A stretch of DNA of 64,000 nt, taken from positions 3,817,361 through 3,881,360 of the forward strand of contig NZ_CP127161.1 in NCBI RefSeq assembly GCF_030263895.1, given 5' to 3'. A program made the position numbers and the translations under genes. The notes under the pieces were generated by a model, which was not told the DNA's origin, did no database searches, and saw nothing but the letters and a program-made list of their open reading frames with translations. Below, one piece after another: positions 1-8,820 of this stretch. The first letter of the stretch is position 1. Each line of letters begins with the position of its first letter. This stretch comes from Proteiniborus sp. MB09-C3 (GTDB taxonomy: Bacteria; Bacillota; Clostridia; Tissierellales; Proteiniboraceae).

Positions 1-3000
1 AGCACTTACAGTATCTCCTACCCTTATAGCTGGGTCCCATATACCTAATTTTTCCCCGTTTTTTGTCCCGTCACCTATATATCCCTCTAGATATACTCTT
101 GCTTCACCTGTACCATCATCTATATATAAGCTATTACCCTCAGCATCTATTCTAGTTACTTTACCTTGTACTCTTACTAACCATCCTTCATTATCTTTTA
201 GCATACTATTTTTTGTACTCATTAGCTTAGGTTCTATTACTTGTATTGCACTATCAAGTACTACTAAATCAGTATTTTCATTCTTAATTTGAAGCTGATA
301 ATCTCCCTGATATTGACCAGCAGTGCCTGTGACTCGTACCTTTGCACCTAAGGGCAGCTTTGTTTGAGATACTCCAAATACTGTTATACCTCCTGTTTCA
401 TCTTGAACATATATTACTTCGAAGAAAGCATTATTTAATTCATGCTCTTGTGAGTATGCCTCTGACATAGAAGTTATTCTTCCCTCTATAATAAACTTTT
501 CACCAAAATTACCTGGCATTCCATCTCTTACTTCTTTAATGGTCTTTACTTCTGACTCTGGTTTCAGCTCTAGCCAGTCTAATACTTTATCTGCTATTTG
601 AATATTGGAATATCTATTATCTCCTGACATCTCAAAGTCAGAAAAGAATGTAGTGCCAGAAGCTATTATTTTTGCTCCACTTGAAAGCACTTCTGCCGCT
701 AACCCATATACATTTCCTGCTGCTATTTCAATAAATCCTATAGGAGTGTTACCAGCATTTTCATTTTTAGTAGTAGAATGGCCTTTTACTATAAAATCTA
801 CATTTTCATCATTACCACCATCTTTTAATAATACTGAACAGCCACTATAGAAGCTATATAAATCTTCCTCATTTAAACCGGAAGTCAATTTGTATTTTGT
901 TGATGTATATGTGTTAAAGTATAGTCTATATTGTTGTCCGCCATTTTGTGTATAGTCCACTACCTGGTCAGAATTAAATATAATATTTGAGCCTATGGCA
1001 TTTAATAGTTTATTACCTTGGATGGAGTTTTGATAATCGTCTTTTCCATCATTGTAGTTTGCTCTAGAGGTAACTATTAAAGACCCTCCTTTGTCTGTAA
1101 ATCTTTTTACTGCTTGTATTTCTTCATCACTTAATTTTGATCTCTTTATTTCACCATTATCGCCTCTATCTATTGGCTGTGGAGAAGTAATGATCAATAT
1201 GTCAATATCATTTAATGCTTCATCAGTTATGGTATCATGATTTTCTACTATAATCATGTTCTTATTCTTTAACATTTCTCTGAAACTTTCTATTTTATTA
1301 CTATAATCTCCACCACTTACGTAATGGTTCTTATGAGCGTAGTCTATCATTACCTTTGTAGCAGAACCTTTTGGTACAACTTCTATTCTTGTACTAGCTG
1401 TGAAGGTCTTATCTGCTCCTTCTATTGTAGCTACTGCATATATATTGTATTCTCCTACATTTTCAGGCTTCCATGTGATTTTAGCTAAAGCTGTTGCTCC
1501 TTGTCCAATATTAGTTACTGTACTTGAGCCTATTTTATTTTCTGGATTTATAGAGTCAACATAAAAATCTACTACAGCTTTGTTTAGCATATTTGATTCA
1601 TTGTTGAATACTGTAGCAGTTATATCTACATTTGAACCTAATTCTAGTAGGGACTGCGAAGCCTCCATATTCGACAATCCAAAAGCGCTTACTTCTCCAA
1701 CCCAAATAGGTGCTGTTACAGCTATATCCTTGTCTTCTTGAGTAACTCTTACATAATAATAGCTAAATCTAGGATCCAGTTCAAAATCCCAGTCAACTTT
1801 ATTTGAGCTAAATGTTCTTGAGGCTGATATGGCTCCACCATCTGAAATTAGCTCTACTTTTGCAATATTGTCATTAGCATCTGGATCGAGAATTGATATA
1901 CTAACGTTTAGCTTATCAGGATCATTTAACTGTGAACCCATGGGCTGATCGTTAACCTTATACATTATTTCTAGATTATTGTCCTCAGTAGAATAAACTC
2001 TTAAATCTCTAATTGCATCATATAGACTATCTCTTGTAAGAGCTTCAGCTACTATTACAGTTCTTGCAGTATTGGCAAGTATCCAGTTTCCCTTATGGTT
2101 ATCTTGATTGTTTGAAGGTGCTAAATGCCATCCCTTATCTAATGCTCTAGTATAATACCCATAGCTTGGGAAATAACCGCTTCCTCTTACAGGGCCTTCT
2201 CCATTCCCAACCTCTATTAATTGTACTACCTTATCAACATTAGGTGCGTAAAATCCAAAATCTGCAAAATCTCCAAAGGTTTTACCTGGATGATTCAATT
2301 GATTTATTGATTCTGGCCATTGTGCTATTTTATTATAATATGCCTGTAAATTCATAGCAGAATTTGACCTTGAAGCAAACCAAGGAGTATTAAATGTATT
2401 TATATGTCCCCATCCACCAGTACTGCCACTCCAAGTCATTTCATAGCCAGGTATACCAACAAATGCTTCTGTAGTAGAGGATAGAGCTGTACTATTTAGC
2501 TGTTTCCATTCAGCACTATTGGATTGACTAACATCCGTTATATTTTCATTCATTAAATCTTTTTCATTGTCAAACCAATTTGAGTGGTCTGTTACCGCAA
2601 AAAAATCCGCTTTTGCTTCGTCTCTTGCAAATCTAAATGCTTCGTTTACTGTTCCTGTACCGTCTGATAGATTTGTATGGCTGTGTAATTGTCCGAAGTA
2701 GAAATTAAAGTTTCTTTTTCCAACATAGAAACCCCATTCTACTATAGATTTCTGTGGTACCGATGCCATGTCTGATACCTCAAGCTTTGCTGTATGATTT
2801 CCTATTGAAAGGTCAGTCTTAGGTACATAAGTTATTTTGCTTTCAGTTATGTCTGCTTCCGCTGTTATATCTATGCCATCTAAATAAAGTTTTATTGAAC
2901 TTACATCTATTCCCGATGTATCGCTATATTCTGCACTTATTTCTGGTCTTAAATTGTCATCTGTAGATGTTCCATTTACAGGTGTTAAATTAATGATAAC

Positions 3001-4734
3001 TGGTGGTACTATGTCTTCATCTGATATTTTTACTTCATATGGTATATTTTTATCTTCTGGTGCTGTTACTGTATTTGTTCCATCAGATGCTTCTATATAG
3101 TATTGAAGCTCTCCTAGTACAAGCTGCGATTTAGGGATCTTGACTGAATAATTTTCTCCATCTTTAAGCATTGCAAGATGCTCATATTCATCTTGTCCTT
3201 TTATTCTATAATAAAGAGTAACTAACTCAACTTTCCTGTTATCTGTAACTTTCGCAGTTATCTCTAGGTCAATTTCTATATTTCCCTTCGTTACAGGTGT
3301 GTGTGCTATAACAGGATTTTCAGTATCTGGCCCTAATATTTTCTGAATATCATCTGCTTTCCTTACCCTAAGTTGATAGCCTGGTGTAGTATTTGGATCT
3401 TTAGTGAATCTTGATAGTATTGCTATTAATTCTACTTCATCACCCTCTGATAATTCTGTAGAAGGTATTCTAAAAATATTTATACTTCCAGTTGAATCTG
3501 TTAATACTGTATCCCCACCTGTGTTAATTGTACCAATAGTTGCCTTTTCAATTTCTATAAGCTGTGATTCATATGTGTCATTATTTGCTTGTTCTATTGT
3601 AATTTTTTTGGGGACTGGAAGTGTGTTATTTTTAGATTCAATTCTAATTGCAGCTGGATTAGGAGTTATTGTAATCAATTCATTAAATGCATTCAAATTA
3701 CCTGTTACTTGTATAAAATCTCCTTCCTCTACTTCAGGAGCGCCTGTGATTTTATAATAATCTATCACTATTCCAGCTGTATCGTCTTGAATATATTTCT
3801 TATCTCCATCCACCCATGTTACTACTCCTCTAACCGTTGCTTCTTGACCTTTAGGTAGGTTTCTAGCTTCTGCTATTGTAATGACTGTAGCTGGTGCTTT
3901 TATAGTATAAGAAAATTCTGTTATGTCACTATCTTCTAGCCCTTCCTTAGTTGCATATGTTTTTATTGTCAACGGCTCATCTACCTGTATAGGTTCAGCA
4001 TATTCCTCAAATACTACATCTTCATTTGAAAATGATTCCTTGTATACTGCATAGAATACTGTTGCGTCTATTGTTGAGGTAGATAAAATGACTTTAGTAC
4101 CTGCCTCCACTTCTCCCGATGAAGGATTTGCAGTTACTGGCAAAACCTTCGGGTCTCCTCCAGACCCTCCATCGTCATAGTTAGTCCATGTTATGTTGTC
4201 AATAGTAATTTGAGCATTTGCACTTCCACCAGATAGATGCCTAATTTCAAGAATAAATTTACCTTCAATATTAATACTGTCAACAGAAAAATTCTGGACT
4301 TCACTATTGTTTTCTAATGTGTAGGACTCTATAAGTTCATCATTTATAAAAAGTCCAACTTCTCTTACTGTACCAGTTGTGAAAGCCTTCTTTAAGTCAA
4401 CAGAAAAATTCTTTATTCCTCCATTGATCTCTGCAAATATTTTGGAATTGCCTCCAGATCTTCTAAGCATAAGGCCTTTTCCATCTATAGAGTAGTCGTT
4501 TCCTTGGTCTATTAGACCCCCTCTAGCATGTATATAGCTCCATTCAATACCATTTACACCGATGAATTTCCCATCTACATAGCTACTTCCTGTCAGTTCT
4601 AAATTATCAAACGTCTCTACGAAGGTCTGTGTATCAGCCTTTACTAATGCAGTTGGCACAAAACTAAACACGCTTGTAAAAGTTAAAACAAACACAAAAA
4701 ATAAACTTAAGCTTTTTGAAACTTTCTTATTCAA
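1..4734 (-). CDS. Large secreted PHP-domain (CehA/McbA-like) multidomain protein, 3' end outside window
   Basis: Reading the minus strand from a TTG at 4734 gives 1578 codons without a stop, running off the left edge. The start follows AAAGGGGG at normal spacing and opens a signal peptide (NKKVSKS, then a hydrophobic core, then VKAD). Domains in order: a carbohydrate-binding-like segment (about 35-170), a chitobiase/hexosaminidase C-terminal-like repeat (about 200-270), two OB-fold-like modules (about 280-460), Ig/cadherin-like modules (470-670), then a PHP metallo-phosphoesterase domain with H684-S-H686 and T715-D716-H717 as likely metal ligands. Further Ig-like modules follow, then a ThuA/GATase-like segment (about 1180-1350) and another OB-like module (about 1390-1500). 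The family is secreted and thought to hydrolyse phosphoesters. The substrate is unknown. The identity of the outer modules is inferred from sequence feel only. Confidence 0.8.
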   Translation of the reverse strand, partial: MNKKVSKSLSLFFVFVLTFTSVFSFVPTALVKADTQTFVETFDNLELTGSSYVDGKFIGVNGIEWSYIHARGGLIDQGNDYSIDGKGLMLRRSGGNSKIFAEINGGIKNFSVDLKKAFTTGTVREVGLFINDELIESYTLENNSEVQNFSVDSINIEGKFILEIRHLSGGSANAQITIDNITWTNYDDGGSGGDPKVLPVTANPSSGEVEAGTKVILSTSTIDATVFYAVYKESFSNEDVVFEEYAEPIQVDEPLTIKTYATKEGLEDSDITEFSYTIKAPATVITIAEARNLPKGQEATVRGVVTWVDGDKKYIQDDTAGIVIDYYKITGAPEVEEGDFIQVTGNLNAFNELITITPNPAAIRIESKNNTLPVPKKITIEQANNDTYESQLIEIEKATIGTINTGGDTVLTDSTGSINIFRIPSTELSEGDEVELIAILSRFTKDPNTTPGYQLRVRKADDIQKILGPDTENPVIAHTPVTKGNIEIDLEITAKVTDNRKVELVTLYYRIKGQDEYEHLAMLKDGENYSVKIPKSQLVLGELQYYIEASDGTNTVTAPEDKNIPYEVKISDEDIVPPVIINLTPVNGTSTDDNLRPEISAEYSDTSGIDVSSIKLYLDGIDITAEADITESKITYVPKTDLSIGNHTAKLEVSDMASVPQKSIVEWGFYVGKRNFNFYFGQLHSHTNLSDGTGTVNEAFRFARDEAKADFFAVTDHSNWFDNEKDLMNENITDVSQSNSAEWKQLNSTALSSTTEAFVGIPGYEMTWSGSTGGWGHINTFNTPWFASRSNSAMNLQAYYNKIAQWPESINQLNHPGKTFGDFADFGFYAPNVDKVVQLIEVGNGEGPVRGSGYFPSYGYYTRALDKGWHLAPSNNQDNHKGNWILANTARTVIVAEALTRDSLYDAIRDLRVYSTEDNNLEIMYKVNDQPMGSQLNDPDKLNVSISILDPDANDNIAKVELISDGGAISASRTFSSNKVDWDFELDPRFSYYYVRVTQEDKDIAVTAPIWVGEVSAFGLSNMEASQSLLELGSNVDITATVFNNESNMLNKAVVDFYVDSINPENKIGSSTVTNIGQGATALAKITWKPENVGEYNIYAVATIEGADKTFTASTRIEVVPKGSATKVMIDYAHKNHYVSGGDYSNKIESFREMLKNKNMIIVENHDTITDEALNDIDILIITSPQPIDRGDNGEIKRSKLSDEEIQAVKRFTDKGGSLIVTSRANYNDGKDDYQNSIQGNKLLNAIGSNIIFNSDQVVDYTQNGGQQYRLYFNTYTSTKYKLTSGLNEEDLYSFYSGCSVLLKDGGNDENVDFIVKGHSTTKNENAGNTPIGFIEIAAGNVYGLAAEVLSSGAKIIASGTTFFSDFEMSGDNRYSNIQIADKVLDWLELKPESEVKTIKEVRDGMPGNFGEKFIIEGRITSMSEAYSQEHELNNAFFEVIYVQDETGGITVFGVSQTKLPLGAKVRVTGTAGQYQGDYQLQIKNENTDLVVLDSAIQVIEPKLMSTKNSMLKDNEGWLVRVQGKVTRIDAEGNSLYIDDGTGEARVYLEGYIGDGTKNGEKLGIWDPAIRVGDTVSA

Positions 4735-4827
4735 AACTCTATTCCCCCTTTTGTAATTATTTACTTTATTATGAGCGAATAAAACTTTCCCCCTTTCTTG
4801 CTTATTTTCAAGACTCTTTTAGCTTTG

Positions 4828-4863
4828 ATATTGCAATCCCCTGTAATACCCAATTTGCAATAT
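4828..4863 (-). promoter_or_regulatory. Inverted repeat in the leader of the secreted PHP-protein gene
   Basis: Perfect 9-bp arms ATATTGCAA (4828-4836) and TTGCAATAT (4855-4863) enclose 18 bases, about 95 bases upstream of the TTG start at 4734. It could be an RNA hairpin in a long 5' leader or a protein-binding dyad. It has no T-run, so it is unlikely to be a simple terminator. No known riboswitch consensus was recognised. Confidence 0.4.
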
Positions 4864-4960
4864 TTCATTACAGCATATAGTCGTACATATTTTATAGCTG
4901 GACTTTAATAATTCTACATTTATTCAAAAAATCCTTCTTATGTAAAATTTGTTATTAAAA

Positions 4961-4989
4961 TTGATTTTATCTATATAATAGAATATAAT
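4961..4989 (+). promoter_or_regulatory. Vegetative promoter of the YibE/F gene
   Basis: TTGATT at 4961-4966, a 17-base spacer, and TATAAT at 4984-4989, followed by AAGGAGG just before the ATG at 5019. This is close to the sigma-A consensus and leaves a leader of only about 25 bases. Confidence 0.8.
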
Positions 4990-5018
4990 CTAGTTAAATA
5001 CTTTTCTAAGGAGGACCT

Positions 5019-6161
5019 ATGAGAACAAAGATTTTAAAATACTTTCCAATCATAGTAGTAGGTATAATTATTATTTTAATATTTACTTCACCTTTAACTT
5101 CAAAAAAGGAACATCATTTTGATTTTGAAAAGGCTGAAGTAATATCTATAAATGAAGAAAACTTAGAAGAAGATGCGGTAATCCCAGACCTTATGCTTGG
5201 ATATCAGCAGATAAAAATAAAAATATTGACAGGTAAATATATAGGGGAAGAATTTAATATAAAAAACCCTATGAGCAGGACCTATAATGTACATACAAAA
5301 ATAGGAAGTAAAATAATAGTAAGTATTGAAGAACAAGGGGAACAAGTAAAAAGTATATCAGTTTTTAATTATAAAAAAGAATATGTTTCATATATCTTAG
5401 TTGCCCTTTTCTTTTTAGTACTTTTAATATTTGGCGGCATGAAAGGATTAAAGTCATTCATATCATTAGTATTCACAGGAGTACTTATAATATTTTTCAT
5501 GATACCTCTCTTCTTTAAAGGCTATAGCCCAATATTGCTGACTATAATAACCGTAGCTATAACTACAATTGTAACTATAGTGATGGTAGATGGGTTAAAT
5601 AAAAAAACTATATCTGCAATAGCCGGGACTATCTTGGGAGTTATCATAGCAGGCATTATATCATATATAGGCAGTAATATGGCTCACTTATCAGGTTTAA
5701 CAACTAACGAAGCTGAAGAGCTTATGTATGTAGCTGGTATTAAGGATTTGAAAGTTAGAGGACTGATGTTTTCTGCTATATTGATAGCAGCCCTTGGTGC
5801 CATAATGGATGTTGCCATGTCAATAGCCTCTTCCACTTTTGAAATACATAAAACGAATCCTAATATTTCATTTAAAAATCTTATGGCATCAGGATTAAAT
5901 ATAGGAAAGGATGTCATGGGAACCATGTCCAATACTTTAATCCTAGCGTTTATTGGAAGCTCATTAAATATAATAATACTTTTAATGGCTTATGAAATGC
6001 CTTATACTCAGCTAATGAACCTTGATTTAATAGTTACAGAGGTAGTTCAAAGCATATCAGGAAGCATAGGGATTATTCTTACCGTCCCAATAACTGCTCT
6101 AATATCTACTTATTTAGCCCTTAAAGCAAATATCAAAAGAAGTTCTAAGATAGGTGTATAA
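5019..6161 (+). CDS. YibE/F family multi-pass membrane protein
   Basis: 380 residues. There is one N-terminal membrane segment (about 10-28), an extracytoplasmic domain (30-120) and then about seven more hydrophobic segments (125-145, 147-166, 170-190, 197-216, 248-270, 300-325, 340-372). This is the layout of the YibE/F family, and the conserved core with GLTTNEAEEL and LGAIMDVAMSIAS is present. The molecular function of the family is not established; membrane transport has been suggested. The ATG is set by AAGGAGG seven bases upstream. It is transcribed alone, divergently from the secreted PHP gene. Confidence 0.85.
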   Translation: MRTKILKYFPIIVVGIIIILIFTSPLTSKKEHHFDFEKAEVISINEENLEEDAVIPDLMLGYQQIKIKILTGKYIGEEFNIKNPMSRTYNVHTKIGSKIIVSIEEQGEQVKSISVFNYKKEYVSYILVALFFLVLLIFGGMKGLKSFISLVFTGVLIIFFMIPLFFKGYSPILLTIITVAITTIVTIVMVDGLNKKTISAIAGTILGVIIAGIISYIGSNMAHLSGLTTNEAEELMYVAGIKDLKVRGLMFSAILIAALGAIMDVAMSIASSTFEIHKTNPNISFKNLMASGLNIGKDVMGTMSNTLILAFIGSSLNIIILLMAYEMPYTQLMNLDLIVTEVVQSISGSIGIILTVPITALISTYLALKANIKRSSKIGV

Positions 6162-6262
6162 ATTGTAAAAAAACAGACTACAGTTTTCCTTCATAAAACA
6201 GTATAAGAACAAAATACATATGAACACTCTTGTGCTTTTTGTTCTCATGAGTTACAATTAAA

Positions 6263-6308
6263 ACCCTCCACTATAACACCAGACTTTTATACGATGATAT
6301 TATGGTGG
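6263..6308 (+). promoter_or_regulatory. Probable operator/promoter of the MerR-type gene
   Basis: Positions 6263-6287 carry a 25-base element (ACCCT ... ACACCAGACTTT) that recurs at 7082-7106 with 20 of 25 bases identical, just ahead of the ABC gene. It is overlapped by a dyad, CCACTATAA at 6268 and TTATGGTGG at 6300 (one mismatch). The placement fits autoregulation by the MerR-type protein encoded next. Between the YibE/F stop and this site an AT-rich inverted repeat (6206-6214 / 6237-6245) may act as a weak terminator. Confidence 0.5.
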
Positions 6309-6333
6309 AATAGAATGGTGGTGATACAATAAA

Positions 6334-7095
6334 ATGAATACCTACAAGACATCAGAAATTGCACATAGTATTGGAATTCATCCTAACACAGTACGACTTT
6401 ATGAGGAGCTTGAGCTTATTCCTAAGCCAGAACGAAAGGCAAATGGTTATCGTATTTTTACAGATTTCCATATGGAGCAAATTAAGTTTGCAAGAACTGC
6501 GTTAAAGGTTGAGGTTCTGCAAAATGGCTTGAGAAAGCAAGCCATTACTATCATTAAAACCTCGGCTTCTGGAAGTTTTAGCAAGGCGATACTCCTGACT
6601 GAACATTATTTGCATCAAATAAAAAACGAGCAAAAAAACGCCGAAGAAGCCATAGAAATTACCAAAGATCTATTATCAGGCAATGATCAAGGAATAGGCA
6701 CAGCTTTTTTTACCAGAAAAGAAGCGGCTAATTTTCTGCAAATATCAATGGATGCTTTAAGAAATTGGGAAATGAACGGCCTGCTAACTGTAAAGCGAAA
6801 ACAAAATGGGTATCGAGTTTATACCAATGAAGATATTCTACGGCTAAAAATCATACGTTCCTTGCGCTGTGCTAATTACTCTCTTTCAGCAATTTTACGA
6901 ATGCTGAATACTTTATCCAACAACCCCGAGGCAGATATACGGCAAGTCATTGATACTCCAAAAGAAAACGACGATATTATTTCTGTATGTGATAAGCTCC
7001 TCACATCTTTACATTATGCTGAACAAAATGCGGAGATTATGCTCACACATCTTGAGAAGATGAAAAAACAATTTGCAACAAACCCTACATTTTGA
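6334..7095 (+). CDS. MerR-type transcription regulator with two HTH domains
   Basis: 253 residues with two MerR-like winged HTH units in tandem. The first is at about 5-58 (SEIAHSIGIHPNTVRLYEE, then NGYRIF) and the second at about 125-192 (RKEAANFLQISMDALRNWE, then NGYRVY). A helical linker of about 65 residues joins them. Ordinary MerR proteins have one such unit followed by a dimerisation helix and effector domain, so this protein may bind as a pseudo-dimer or contact two sites. It lies immediately upstream of an ABC exporter pair, and a repeated element occurs in front of both. The inferred role is control of the exporter in response to a toxic compound. Confidence 0.85.
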   Translation: MNTYKTSEIAHSIGIHPNTVRLYEELELIPKPERKANGYRIFTDFHMEQIKFARTALKVEVLQNGLRKQAITIIKTSASGSFSKAILLTEHYLHQIKNEQKNAEEAIEITKDLLSGNDQGIGTAFFTRKEAANFLQISMDALRNWEMNGLLTVKRKQNGYRVYTNEDILRLKIIRSLRCANYSLSAILRMLNTLSNNPEADIRQVIDTPKENDDIISVCDKLLTSLHYAEQNAEIMLTHLEKMKKQFATNPTF

Positions 7096-7122
7096 CACCA
7101 GACTTTGTTCTGGTGTTATTAT
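7093..7122 (+). promoter_or_regulatory. MerR-type promoter with dyad operator in the spacer, for the ABC exporter
   Basis: TTGACA (7093-7098) overlaps the stop codon of the regulator gene. A 22-base perfect dyad, ACACCAGA-N6-TCTGGTGT (7095-7116), fills the spacer, and TATTAT (7117-7122, spacer 18) or TTATTT (7119-7124, spacer 20) supplies the -10. A dyad between -35 and -10 with a long spacer is the classic architecture of MerR-activated promoters. The same dyad followed by T-rich sequence could also act as an intrinsic terminator of the regulator gene. Confidence 0.6.
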
Positions 7123-7158
7123 TTTTATGCAAAGAAAAAAATAGGAGGATTTAATCGC

Positions 7159-7890
7159 ATGGAAATAACCATTAAAGTAGAAAAACTATGTAAGTCTTAT
7201 GCCCATGTTAAAGCGATAGAGAATATTAATATCTCAGTTTGTCGCGGAGAAGTATTTGGTTTGCTAGGCACAAACGGTGCGGGCAAAAGCACCACAATTG
7301 AATGTATTTTAGGAACAAAAAAACAAGATAGCGGAACTGTATCTATTTTAGGTATGAATCCGCAAAAAGATCGAAAAAGACTTTTTGAAAAAGTTGGTGT
7401 TCAATTCCAAGAAGCCAACTATCAGGACCAAATAAGAGTGTCTGAACTTTGTGAAGTTACTGCTTCGCTTTATAAAAACTCTTTGGATTACGGTACTATT
7501 CTAAAGCAATTTGGGCTTTCGGACAAGTTTAAAAGCCAAGTCAGTGAGCTTTCGGGAGGTCAAAAACAACGACTCTTTATCGTACTGGCGCTAATTCCAA
7601 ATCCTGAAGTTATGTTTTTAGACGAGCTAACAACCGGATTGGATGCTAAGGCACGGCGGAATGTATGGAAAAGCCTCTCTGAGCTAAAAGCAAAAGGGAT
7701 TACGGTTCTATTAACCTCACATTTTATGGACGAGGTGGAAGCCCTTTGCGACAAAGTCATGATTCTGAAAAACGGGAAAAGTATTTTCTACGGGACAGTA
7801 CAAGAAGCAATTGAAGCAAGTCCTTATGAAAAATTTGAAGATGCATATCTTTGGTACACAGACAAGGAGGAAGAAAATGCGAACATTTAA
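7159..7890 (+). CDS. ABC transporter ATP-binding protein (drug/antibiotic exporter type)
   Basis: 243 residues from the ATG at 7159, chosen because AGGAGG lies 10 bases upstream; the frame is also open further upstream, but without a ribosome site. It shows Walker A (GTNGAGKST, about 37-45), the signature LSGGQKQR, Walker B (VMFLDE) and the switch region LLTSHFMDE. It is a CcmA/DrrA-like ATPase. It overlaps the permease gene by 14 bases, so the two are likely translationally coupled and form an ABC-2 exporter. The substrate is unknown. Confidence 0.9.
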   Translation: MEITIKVEKLCKSYAHVKAIENINISVCRGEVFGLLGTNGAGKSTTIECILGTKKQDSGTVSILGMNPQKDRKRLFEKVGVQFQEANYQDQIRVSELCEVTASLYKNSLDYGTILKQFGLSDKFKSQVSELSGGQKQRLFIVLALIPNPEVMFLDELTTGLDAKARRNVWKSLSELKAKGITVLLTSHFMDEVEALCDKVMILKNGKSIFYGTVQEAIEASPYEKFEDAYLWYTDKEEENANI

Positions 7891-8620
7891 AACATTATTA
7901 AAAACAGAAGGCAGGCTGTCCCTTCGTGGAATGGACATGTTTATTTTCGCCATCTGCATGCCTGTCGTTGTCGTTATTATCTTAGGCGTAATTTTTGGAG
8001 ATAAGCCTGCTTTTGAAGGTGCGGAGTATACCTTTCTGGAACAGTCCTTTGGAGCAATATCTACTATTGCCATCTGTGCTGGAGGTGTGATGGGACTTCC
8101 TTTAGTCGTATCCAGTTACCGAAGCAGAAAGATATTAAAGCGGTTCAAGGTAACACCTACCAGTCCTGCCCTTATCTTGACGGTACAGGTTATCATTTAC
8201 TCACTTTATTCTATTGCTTCGCTTATTCTTGTTTATACAACAGAGACGATTTTTTTCGGCTATCAGCTACACGGCTCGTGGCTTCAATTCTTAGGAGCAT
8301 ACCTGCTGGTTATGCTATCTACATTCAGCATTGGGCTGTTAGTAGGAGGAATAGCACCAAATATGAAAATAGCAAGTGCTATAGCAAGTTTGTTATATTT
8401 TCCGATGCTTATTTTTTCAGGTGCTACTCTGCCTTATGAAGTTATGCCCATTGCACTTCAGAAAGTGGCTGACATACTGCCATTGACACAAGGGATTAAG
8501 CTTCTGAAAACTGCTTCGCTTGGCTTGCCAATGGATAGTGCTTTCATTCCCATTGTCGTTATGATTGCAATTGCGGTGATATGTATAGGCATTTCTCTTC
8601 GGTTTTTCAAATGGGAATAA
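7877..8620 (+). CDS. ABC-2 type permease
   Basis: 247 residues from the ATG at 7877, preceded by AAGGAGG. About six membrane segments are visible (near 20-42, 58-80, 105-128, 138-160, 168-190, 222-242), typical of ABC-2 membrane proteins of drug or lantibiotic exporters. It contains the usual FSGATLPYEVMP loop near 175-190. It is the partner of the ATPase just upstream. Codon use and GC of this three-gene cassette look slightly higher than in the neighbours, so recent transfer is possible but not shown. Confidence 0.85.
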   Translation: MRTFKTLLKTEGRLSLRGMDMFIFAICMPVVVVIILGVIFGDKPAFEGAEYTFLEQSFGAISTIAICAGGVMGLPLVVSSYRSRKILKRFKVTPTSPALILTVQVIIYSLYSIASLILVYTTETIFFGYQLHGSWLQFLGAYLLVMLSTFSIGLLVGGIAPNMKIASAIASLLYFPMLIFSGATLPYEVMPIALQKVADILPLTQGIKLLKTASLGLPMDSAFIPIVVMIAIAVICIGISLRFFKWE

Positions 8621-8689
8621 CAGATTATTATGAATCGCCAAGTAGAAGTATGGTCTTCCAGTAGCAATAATGCAATTGAAGGACGAAAA

Positions 8690-8720
8690 ATGGCGTAGAT
8701 TTACACTACGCCATTCTTTC
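8690..8720 (+). terminator. Intrinsic terminator after the ABC exporter
   Basis: Nine-base arms ATGGCGTAG and CTACGCCAT around a 7-base loop (8690-8714), followed by TCTTTCC. It separates the exporter from the convergent sbcCD operon and could serve both directions. Confidence 0.65.
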
Positions 8721-8820
8721 CAAATCAAATTCAATACTGTTTTACAAAAGACTGCATTATGGTAAACTACTGAAAAGCAACAGAAGATAGCTGCTCCTTC
8801 TTGGTTCTGATTCTCTATTC

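Noticed and set aside
605..3858. Plus-strand frames of 81-117 codons near the left edge
   Set aside because: They lie antisense to the continuous secreted-protein frame, lack ribosome sites and have low-complexity composition; they are shadows.
7095..7122. Reading the ACACCAGA/TCTGGTGT dyad purely as a terminator
   Set aside because: TTGACA and a -10-like hexamer at MerR-type spacing, plus the related element before merR, favour an operator-promoter, though termination is not excluded.
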